Below are positions 32,613 to 41,809 of a stretch of DNA of 64,000 nucleotides, in pieces. Numbering within the stretch: the stretch's first letter is position 1; every line of letters begins with the position of its first letter. The notes beneath the pieces were generated by a model. It saw nothing but the letters and a program-made list of their open reading frames with translations, made no database searches and was not told the origin of the DNA. This DNA is from Urophycis tenuis (taxonomy: Eukaryota; Chordata; Actinopteri; Gadiformes; Phycidae): assembly GCA_036785325.1 (NCBI GenBank), contig JAXIVH010000068.1, positions 883,501 through 947,500 on the forward strand. Direction: 5' to 3'. The position numbers were made by a program, and so were the translations under genes.

Positions 32613-33950
32613 ATGAGAACATTCATAGACTTACCATTGCCACAGCTGCCTGACGAAGACCCTCCCACTTTTATCCCTCAGAGCCAGCTTTTGAGCCTGC
32701 AGGAGCAAGACCCAACAATTAGCAGAGTTCTGTTCTATGTGCAGCGCAAAAGGAAAGCTACCAGACGTGAGGCTGCAGCTGAACCTGCCTGCGTCGGTAA
32801 GCTCCTCAGACATTGGAAAAAGCTGAAAGTGCAAAATGGGATTCTGTACAGGGTGAGAAAAGACAACCGACTGAACAAAAAGCTGTCCCAGTTTATTGTG
32901 CCAGATGGCCTTAAACATCAGATTCTCCTTGGCCTTCACAACAATGCTGGTCACCAGGGCCGTGCACGAACCCTCTCCCTCGCCAGAGAGAGGTTTTTCT
33001 GGGCTGGTATGGAAACAGACATAGTGAACCATGTACAACGATGTGAACGATGTATTGTTGGCAAAACCCTTGAACCTGCAGCTCGTGCACCCCTTGAATC
33101 CATTCACACATCTGAACCAATGGAACTGGTGTGCATTGGCTTCTGGACAGCTGAACTAAGTGAGAAAAAAACTGTTGATGTCTTGGTCATAAACGACCAC
33201 TTCTCCAAAATGGCACATGCCTTCCCCTGTCGTAGTCAAACTGCAAAGCATGTAGACCGCCGATTGTGGGATGATTTCTTCCGTGTGTATGGCTTTCCCA
33301 AGAGAATTCATTGAGAACAGGGATCCAACTTTGAGAGTAGGCTCCTGAGGGAACTTTTGGAGATGGCAGGGGTAAAGAAGTCACATACCACACCTTACCA
33401 CCCAATGGGTAATGGGGTCACAGAGCGTTTCAACAGGACGCTGGGGAATATGTTGAGAACTCTTCCCCCTACTGCAAAAGCCAGGTGGCTTCAGGTGTTG
33501 CGGGCTCTAACCTTTTGTTACAACTGTACTATACATGAGACAACTGGCTTTGCCCCATTTTACTTCATGTATGGACGGGTTCCATATCTCCCTATTGATG
33601 TCATGTTCCAGCATGTTGTTCAAGATGACAAAGTAATCAGCCATAATGAGTTTGTCTCACGGTTGAAGCAGGACTTGAGTGAAGCCTCAGAAATTGCTCG
33701 GAAGCACAGCCTTGATGAGCAAGCGCGTCATGCCAGGCTGTACAACCGCAAAGTGAAGGGCTCTCCATTAGCTATGGGTGATCGAGTGTTGTTGGCCAAC
33801 CGTGGTGAGAGAGGGAAAAAGAAGCTTGCTGACAGGTGGGACTCCGTACGATGTTGTGTCTGTGAGGTCTGGGATCAACGTGTACAGAATAAAGGATGCC
33901 ATAACTGGCAGAGAGAGAGTTGTGCATCGGAACCTTCTCCTCCAAGTTGA
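32613..33950 (+). pseudogene. gypsy integrase, inactivated
   Basis: ORFs 32613-33314 and 33357-33950 together form the integrase. The HHCC zinc-binding region is present (HNNAGHQ, then CERC), followed by the catalytic core. Where the family has the first catalytic Asp, this copy reads VCIGFW. Near the second Asp position the frame has an in-frame TGA (33312-33314) followed by EQG. Thus both Asp sites of the DDE triad are altered. The rest (YHPMGNGVTERFNRTLG) is well kept. Confidence 0.85.
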
Positions 33951-33959
33951 CTTTCTGAC

Positions 33960-34491
33960 TGAGGATGAAACTCCTGCTTCCCTTGCCGACTCAGATAATC
34001 TGGATGTGGCATGTGGAAGTGGTCGAGACTCTGTGAAGATGAACGATGTAGATGGCTACAACCAGACTATGGACTGGCTAATGCACTCACCTGACACAAC
34101 TCCCGTTGGTGTGGTCCACTCACCTGACACAGTTCCCATTGGTGTGGTCCACTCACCTGACACAGTTCCCATTGGTGTGGTCCACTCACCTGACACAGCT
34201 TCTGTTAGTGTAGCCCACTCATCTGACCCAGTCTCTGCCGGTGTCTCTCACTTGTCCATGTCAGATGTGTTTCACTCGACTTTCATAGAAGATGTTGATG
34301 AAAACATTGCTATTTGTTTGCAACCTTGCACTGTTCATGCAGGTCAGGGTGGTGCAGTCACTACCAAATATGGGAGACATGTCAGACCTCCTAAGAAGCT
34401 GATCCATGAGATGTCAACACAAAAGGTTGAGAATACCTTTCCTGGTTCAAGTCCTGTGTATGCATTCTTTTATGGACTGTTTAAGTTCTAG
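33960..34491 (+). pseudogene. gypsy pol C-terminal extension with tandem repeats
   Basis: The ORF 33778-34491 continues past integrase and contains about four to five copies of a 12-residue unit like VVHSPDTVPIGV, encoded by 36-bp tandem repeats at about 34,083-34,235. The C-terminus reads KYGRHVRPPKKLIHEM. The function of the extension is unknown. Confidence 0.7.
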
Positions 34492-34820
34492 TTGACCAGG
34501 AGTTTTATTTCTTTGTTTTATATGGGCTGCATCTAAGTGCTATTTGTTTTGTTTTGTTTTTTTAAATTGGGTATGCAATGTGTTTTGCCTTGATCGAGAT
34601 GTTAAGAAGGTGTACATGGCATCTTCTACTGGTCTGTGAAAAGTATTGGGCTTGGTACCTCCTAATCCTTTTGCACTCCCTATGGGTGGATTTTGTATTG
34701 ACTGTAATTCACATCAGTGGTTTGGTTTCACTTTGTGCAACTCCAATTTTTTTTTCTTCTATTTATTTTCTTGTTATATTGTTCTGGATTTGTCTGTGGT
34801 TTAACAGAATTTAAAGGGGG

Positions 34821-35593
34821 TGTATGTAACAGTGTAAATAGCAACTTTGTTTTATTTGTTAAATTCCTGTCAAACTTGGGACTCAACTTTTTATATTTTA
34901 TTTTGAAAGTCCACAGCGGAAGTTTGTGTTTAAGTTAATGCTGGGCAATACGTAAATTGCTCAGAAGCATTAAACGCATGCTGTGGTAAGTTGCCGTTCC
35001 GTTCTGTCCGCTTATATATAAATTTAGTTACAAATGCAAACCACGCATAAGATGTTTAACTCGGTCAGCATTTAATTGGTTACACAATTGTTCAACATAA
35101 TGCTTGTAAAACTCTTTTTTTTATTGGTTTGTGAAGAAGTAATTGTGTAAAGTGTGGAGTCCTTAAGCACAAGGTGTATGTGACCTGTGTGCGCACTGAT
35201 ATGGGGCTCCTCTTTTATAGTTCGAGCGAAACGGACGACGATTAATTATTTGTGCACACTGGTTGTGTGGTTGTCCCATGTTTCAGGTATGTTTTATTTT
35301 GTGCTTTTGAAAATGTAATATTGTTTTGTGTTATGTGCTTTTTGTTTTAGTTACAAAATGCCACTATACGATCACGTTAGGCTGGGCAATACGAAAATTG
35401 CTCAGAAGCATTAATCGCACGCTGTGTTGTGCTGCATTGTGCACACTGGTTGTGTGGTTGTCCCATGTTCCTCACAGGATCAAATCAGTAATTCTTCTTC
35501 TGTTTCAGTTGCAGTAAAAAAGTCCAGTGCTTCAATCAACCTGTCTCTGTGAAGTGATTCAACGAGCAGCAGAGCATTACACACGTGGTCACA
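34821..35593 (+). repeat. 3' LTR of the gypsy element
   Basis: Starts TGTATGTAACAGTG directly after the purine tract AAAGGGGG and ends TGGTCACA. It is about 773 bp and has no nested insertions, so it serves as the reference for reading the interrupted 5' LTR. Confidence 0.88.
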
Positions 35594-36025
35594 TCTACAC
35601 TGATGCCGGGTTAAATATAAAAGAGACGAATACGTACAATACATATATACAGTATATACAGTAAAATAAAAACAGTGGCAGTGTATCAAAGTATTAAGTG
35701 TCTAATATTTACAAAAAGTCGGATGTGCATGTGCAATGAATGCAATGGATGTTGTGCAAAATGCGGGTGTGTGTGAAGGTACAGAAGGTACAGTGTCAGG
35801 GTGATCCATGGGTTCCTGTCAACTGTTCAGGAATCTGATCGCAGAGGGGAAGAAAGAGTTTTTTAGGCGTGATGTTCTGCATTTCACACTTCTGTACCTC
35901 CGACCTGAGGGTAGGAGTGTGAACATTCTGTGTTTTGGGTGGTTGGGGTCTTTGAGCATGGAGGCAGCTCTCCTGTGGACACTGCAATGGTAGATGCTCT
36001 GCAGAGAGGGAAGTGGAGTCTTAGT
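35594..36025 (-). mobile_element. LINE E, RT C-terminus and 3' UTR (right of the LTR element)
   Basis: Minus strand: SIYHCSVHRRAASMLKDPNH, then FTLLPSGRRYRSVKCRTSRL and KNSFFPSAIRFLNS, the carboxyl end of a fish Rex/CR1-like RT ORF, then 3' UTR down to 35594. It continues at 25905 across the gypsy element. A separate plus-oriented copy of a similar tail lies at about 36,028-36,090. Confidence 0.7.
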
Positions 36026-36099
36026 AGTAAAAAGAAAATGAAACTTGTTTTCCCTGCTGTACATGACAAACACTTTGAATCTTGAAAGTAGAGAGGGTC

Positions 36100-39000
36100 T
36101 TTAATATATGTATAAAGGCAGCTTTAATACATATAAAGAGCATGTCTATGTAGAGAGCTTGAATATGAGGAGAGTCTACTGGTGCTAGAGGTAAGTTTCA
36201 GCAGTTGTAAAAAGAGAGAGCAGAATGCCGCAAGATTTTCAAACTAAACGACTCTCTCTTTCTGCTATAGCCTCCTGACACAAACCCTATCTCACAAGTT
36301 CATATTCTGTTACTCTCTGCAGATCAGTCTGGCTTCAATCCCTTTTCTGAAAAATGAAAGACCGATCAGTGATTGGTAGAGGGAGTTTCAGTTAATGACC
36401 AACAAAGAGCACCGATCTGCTGAATAAAAAACAATACTGCAGTGCCCAACGAAGTAGCATTTAAAACAGTATATCAGAAATTGACTCAATAACAATGTAA
36501 AATATTAAGAGTAAGCTGCATGGAAGGCTTTTTAATCAAATCAGAAGGTTTTTGCTTTTAGGTTTAGCACGAGCGTCACTCTGATTACCTGTTAGAGTTT
36601 TTTTTCAACTATCTAATAATCTATCTAATAATCTATCTATATAGTTAAATATTGTTATTTTCTGTATAGTATATCTATTTTATAGTCACATTTAACATTC
36701 ACTTCATCTCTGTCCATCTATCTATTTTTTTAACTAAATTATACACTCCTATCTTGTCCTATCTTGCTGTGTGGCAACAAAGTAATTTCCCCAAGAGGAT
36801 AACTTACACAGGTACATATCTTTTTATCTGAAGGAAGAAAAAAACAAGTTTATATTAATTAAATAAACAAATCCCTGCTGTTTCTTTCATTTATCACATC
36901 GAATTATGTTTTTGAGTGCTACCAATCTCATGTCAGAAATGATTGACAGTTGTTTGGGAAACAAAATATCCAATCAGATTTTTTCTTTGCTGTAACTGTG
37001 TGCTCCCTGCTGCCTTCAGAAACACTACTGACCACTATCAAAGTGAACATTTTGGACTGATAGACTAATCAGCCAATGGGGTTTTGATTTGTCGCTGGCT
37101 CAATGGTTCATTTTTTCATTCTATATTCAAACCACTAAAGAACAGGGGAGAAGAAGTTCATGGAGGTTTACCTTTACTTCTGGGTAGAAAAGTGTAAAAA
37201 CAGAAGAGCTGAGGTGAAACAGTTTTATTGAAGACACTTATAATGCTTTCCCCAATAGGACCTTATTCAGGAAAAAAATATGTACGGTAATCAATTCTTT
37301 TTTGATCCTGTTTGAATTGTGCCATTAACTACATATGATGTTTGTCAATTTAAAAGATAATAAAACAGTAAAGCAACTTTTAGTTTTGAGTGAAACTGAA
37401 CTACCGGTACATCTCCCTTCTCGCACAACATATGTCACCAATACCAAGATGTATCTTACCTGTTGTGTTCAAAATGGATAGCTTGTGGAGAGCGACACTT
37501 TTGGGTGTGTAGTCTTTCTAATTACGTATTTTGAGTATTATCAGTATTAACAGTTTCACAACAAACTGTGAGATGCTTGACTTGCAAATTGATCTTTTAC
37601 ATTCACAAACAAAATATATGTGTAATTCATGGCACAATTCAGACGTCAAATGTCTGTCTAGCTTGCCTATCATTTATGTTTTCCAAAATAAGGTCCCAAA
37701 GGAAAGGGAGGGACATAGGTTAGGTATAGACGGTCAAGAAAGCCTACATTTTCTCTTCAATCCGTTCGGATATCAGTTGCAAGTTGTTATCCAAAGTATG
37801 CTTTCATAATTAAAGATATAAGTAGAGGTGTGAGACATACCTAAAGGTATAAGTAGAGGCTTTAACAGCAATGAAGTTCTTCAAACAAATATACTTAGTG
37901 CAAAAGTATCTGCTAAATGCCCTCAATGTAAATGTAGGTATGAAACATACCTTCAGGTTTGAGTATGACACAGTCAGTCCAATATCCTGAATTCTGGTAA
38001 TCTATAATAAATAAATAAATATAATAAAGAATAAAGCATCACTCAGGCATACTCATGCATACTCTCCAGTGTAGTCCAAATTAACATGCAGCTATCGGCT
38101 AGTCAGAGATTACTTTATTAATGTATGCTTGTAACGGCAAGAAGTTGTAGGATTCCAAGGATAGCAGAGAAATGATAGATCACTGAAATATAGCCAACAA
38201 TAAAGCAGACATGAACATTGTAACAAATCTAAAAAATGATCAGGTGCATCTTTAAGCAGTCCCCGTATAGAATTGAAATGAAATCCATTACTTGAGTAAT
38301 AATTGAATGCATTAATAGTGGTCTAAGATCAGACCTCAGAAATGACCACTGATGTTGTTGTTTTTAACATGTTTATTAAACAGTGAATCCTCTGGTGACT
38401 GCGTTATAAAGGGGAAAACTGGGTGATTATTATAAATAGGCAAACTTTATATTTAAATAATTTGAATAAATACGACTGATGAACTTGAAGTTATTTTAGT
38501 GTTTGTCCAAGTAATGATGAATCCTGTTGGTTCTTTGTGCTTGTTATTGACTATGTGCAACACAATTTTTTTTCAATACGATTTTTTATTTAATATTTTA
38601 CCTCACCTTTAAATGAAGCATGTAGAGGTTGCAATAGTATACTTGAACTGAGTAACACATTCTTGTAATACATCCATGACATTGGTGACTCTTATTGTGA
38701 AAATCTAGGACCATGACTTATTGCTGACAAAAAAAAAAAACTAAACAAAGAAACGAAAACTGGTGTGCATGGGTCCGTCCTTCCATTTTCTCATAATTTA
38801 ATCAACTTCATACTTGGCAAGTGTATTGTTCAGGACCCAAGGAAATGCAGTGTTGAGTGTCAGCTCTTGAGAGCTACGGTACATTAGAAGTGGCTCCTGA
38901 GCTGGCTGGAGTTAATTTAATTTAGTGGCTTTTCCTGAGGAACTCACATGAAGGGACACCAGTCATAAGGAGTGAATTTGAGCTGAAACAGATATAACTT

Positions 39001-40420
39001 ACACTTAAAGTGGTTTTTCAGACCTATCACAGGCCTCGACTTTCAAGGGTTTCCCCAAACAATGTAATAGTGGTGCTGAGTCGGCATGCTCATTTCCAAC
39101 TGCAGAAACATTTTAAAACAGGGCTGTCACAAAGCAGACATCAGTTGAATAGGTTGTTTTTTTCAATTTCAATTCTGAAATGGTTCAATTTGTTTGAACA
39201 TGTTTTATTGGAATAATGTTTCAAAATGAAAAACTACAATATCATGAGTAAGTACTGTGTAGAGGAAGTCAGTGGCTTTGGATTATCTTTTGGTCTGAGT
39301 CAGACTTGGTTAAGGCAGAGCTTCAATGTAAGGCGGGTCGCACACCAGACAAGTCAAGGAGCGCCAGGTCTCATAGTTGCAAGGAAAAAAGATCGGATTT
39401 TGGGTCTATGATTAATATGATGGGTGAAAATTAAGGTTTTGAGCAGTGCTGGAAAATAAAGAGTGGTCAATGTAGCACTGGTGTGAATGCTCTCATTGGA
39501 AATGACCAAAAAACTATGTTAGATACCTCTTCAGCCATGTTAAAACACATGGCTGAAGAGGTGTTCTCTGCACTGTGTGCGGAAGAGCTGCCAACTCTCC
39601 CATGAAGCATGAGACTCATGCAAATTATCCTCTTCACACGCTCTCAGGCCTCACCTCCCAATTCTCAGTAAAATAACACACAATTCCGCAAACTCTTTAA
39701 TAATATCACCTTGTATCTATCCTACGATCCTAGGCTTGGTTAGCAATGTGCACAGCGCTTTGAGATCAGGCACACCATAGTAACGACAGCGGGCTGAAGC
39801 ACTGGGATTATAACACGTTCAAATTTTCTGATTGGTCCACAGTCATTTTGGGAGTGAGCTAAATAATTGCCTTTCATGCAGGGACGGAGCCAGACTTTGT
39901 GTCCATCCTCCAGAATCTGGAGGTTCTCCTCCAGAAAATTTGTAATTTCTAAAATGTGATTTCCTGCATTCTAGTCCCTTTTAGGGTGACCTGCTGGACA
40001 CTGGCAAATCCTAAATCCCTTCTAATTCATAGCCTACATTTTGAGTCGCAGGGCCTGCTCAAGACAATACTATTTAATGGAAAGAAACAATAACCATTCG
40101 GTTGTCATAACTTCAAAAGCTTAAAAAAGATTTTGAAGTGAGATTCAGGGCTTCAGCCCCCAAAGCCCCCGCCCCTGCTTTCATGGTCATTAGATATGGC
40201 AAGCTGAGAGTGGCGTTAATAGGACAATAATTTATATAGATAATGTATATAGTCTATTTTTTTTTCTCTATATTGTTACAATTAGTTACTAAACGTAAAA
40301 TGATAGGAAAAGAGGGTACAGGATTGAAAATCCAGAACTTCTATAAATACTATATAGAATATACACTTATAAATACGTTATACTACATACAATACATATC
40401 TTGTTGAAATAATATCCTGT
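36100..40420. other. AT-rich stretch without recognisable genes
   Basis: No ORF with similarity, no exon-like conserved peptide and no clear transposon ends were seen. It holds short (TCTA) repeats near 36,605-36,720, a LINE-tail fragment (37,895-37,935) and a hairpin at 39,525-39,562. It probably includes ccdc141 downstream and titin upstream regulatory DNA, but nothing specific can be assigned. Confidence 0.5.
39525..39562. repeat. 16-bp perfect inverted repeat (hairpin)
   Basis: ACCTCTTCAGCCATGT at 39525-39540 is followed after six bases by its exact complement at 39547-39562. Isolated; no associated gene or T-run. Confidence 0.8.
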
Positions 40421-40423
40421 GTG

Positions 40424-40512
40424 TGTGTGTGAGTGAGTGAGTGAGTGAGTGAGTGAGTGAGTGAGTGAGTGAGTGAGTGAGTGAGTGAGTGAGTGAGTGA
40501 GTGAGTGAGTGT
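40424..40512. repeat. (GTGA)n microsatellite
   Basis: About 88 bases of GTGA tetranucleotide, preceded by a short GT run. It lies immediately after the stop codon of the last ccdc141 exon, so it would be in the 3' UTR. Confidence 0.97.
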
Positions 40513-40717
40513 TTAGAGTAGCACCAGGTATAGCAGCCACAATAACACACAAAGTGTCCCAAACCAGGTGTTCCAGTCCAGGCTGATGATGTCATACACC
40601 TCACCAACCAGCCACTTTTCAATGCTGTGGTTAAAGTGTGTTGCCTGCAGGGTGTCAGCAGGGTTCCGACCTGAGGGGTTGTTGTCCTCTGAGCTTGGCA
40701 GCTGGCCTTCTGTCAAC
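40513..40717 (-). CDS. ccdc141: ccdc141 last exon with hydrophobic C-terminus
   Basis: After a TTTAG acceptor this exon encodes 67 residues and a TAA stop at 40515-40513. It reads LTEGQLPSSEDNN and ends with WFGTLCVLLWLLYLVLL, a probable tail-anchor membrane helix preceded by acidic and aromatic residues. Its incoming phase (2) matches the donor of the 2.9-kb exon, so the two can splice directly. In that case the Ig fold started in the previous exon would be cut short. Confidence 0.7.
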
Positions 40718-41159
40718 CTAAAGCGACGATGACAGCCATCAGCACAGCCTAGCATCTCCATACACTTAGCAGAGCTTGCAGTATAGCATAGCATCTGAAT
40801 ACAGATCGCATATCTAGCAGCAAAGAAGCCGCAGCCATGTTTAACTTGGAGCCATTGGAGCCATTGGATAACTTGTCAGTTATCCAATGGCTTATAGGTG
40901 GCAAGCAGCGGTTGGATACAAAAACACCTGTTACTGCAAGTAAGCCTCGGATCCACCTACACTTAGCAGAGCTAGCAGCATTGCCTAGCATTTAAATACA
41001 GCTATCTTATCTAGCAGCATATCCTTGCATCATATCCATACAGGTAAATATCTAGCAGTATAGCCGAGCACCTCTATACATTTAGCAAAGCAAGCAGTTT
41101 AGTATAGCATCTAAGTACACTAAGCATATCAAGCAGCCTAGACTAGAGAGAGGATTAGA

Positions 41160-41420
41160 CTACTAGAACAAACCAACACCCTGAACCACCTCCCAAACCA
41201 AGCTAACATGGTGAACCATGCTAACCTGCTGAAAAATGCTGACCTTCAGAACTATGCTAACCTGGTGAACCATGCTGACCTATTGAGGCTATAATAGCCT
41301 GACGGGACACACTAACCTTCTGAAAAATGCTAATATCCTGAAACATCCTACCCTACTGAGACATGCTATACATGCCAGCCATCCTGAAAAATGCTAACCT
41401 AGTGAACTACGCTAGCTTGC
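41160..41420. repeat. degenerate repeat (GCTAACCTGNTGAAN)
   Basis: An irregular array of units like CATGCTAACCTGCTGAAAAA lies in the last ccdc141 intron. A second degenerate set (TAGCAGAGCTAGCAG type) lies at about 40,740-41,130. Neither is coding. Confidence 0.6.
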
Positions 41421-41809
41421 AGAAACATGCTGAGCTATTGACTAATTAGAGACCCGATGAATGGTGGAGTGGTTACTGCTAGAGCCAGCTTGTAGATGTT
41501 AGAATGAACTTAGGCCTTCTTATGGTCGATTAAACCTCAAACCACACACACATTATAAAGACATGACATGTTTGTAGAACATTTGCCAGCTATGGGATGA
41601 AGTGTTTATGTAGCTGTCATCTCTAGTCCTCTGTCTCAGTCCCTGCATGTCAGGGTCCTTAAATACCTGTAGCTATTCCTCTAGGTCAGTTATTAGAAGT
41701 AGTATCATATGCAGCATAAGGTGTAGTATTATATGGGGTAGTGGAGTGCTATATTTAGTGCTATATGTTGTACTATATAGGGTGGTGTGGCTGGTTGTAG
41801 ACTACCCAC

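Larger units (their letters stand above)
25906..35593 (+). mobile_element. Ty3/gypsy-type LTR retrotransposon, degraded
   Basis: The two LTRs are nearly identical where they align, for example 25,912-26,160 against 34,833-35,085. The internal region carries gag, aspartic protease, RT, RNase H and integrase in the Ty3/gypsy order. A primer site like the tRNA-His 3' end follows the 5' LTR, and a purine run AAAGGGGG precedes the 3' LTR. Coding is broken by frameshifts, at least one stop and a deletion, and integrase active-site residues are changed, so the copy should be inactive. LTR edges are uncertain by about 10 bases. Confidence 0.92.

Noticed and set aside
28451..34491. Endogenous retrovirus with an envelope gene
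   Set aside because: Domain order is that of Ty3/gypsy and no envelope-like ORF (signal peptide, membrane anchor) lies between the pol extension and the 3' LTR.
40367..40622. HSLTHSLT repeat ORFs
   Set aside because: Products of the GTGA microsatellite just past the ccdc141 stop codon.
41160..41420. Second half of the ccdc141 Ig domain in the last intron
   Set aside because: All minus-strand frames were read; the region is a degenerate GCTAACCTG repeat with no Ig-like motif.
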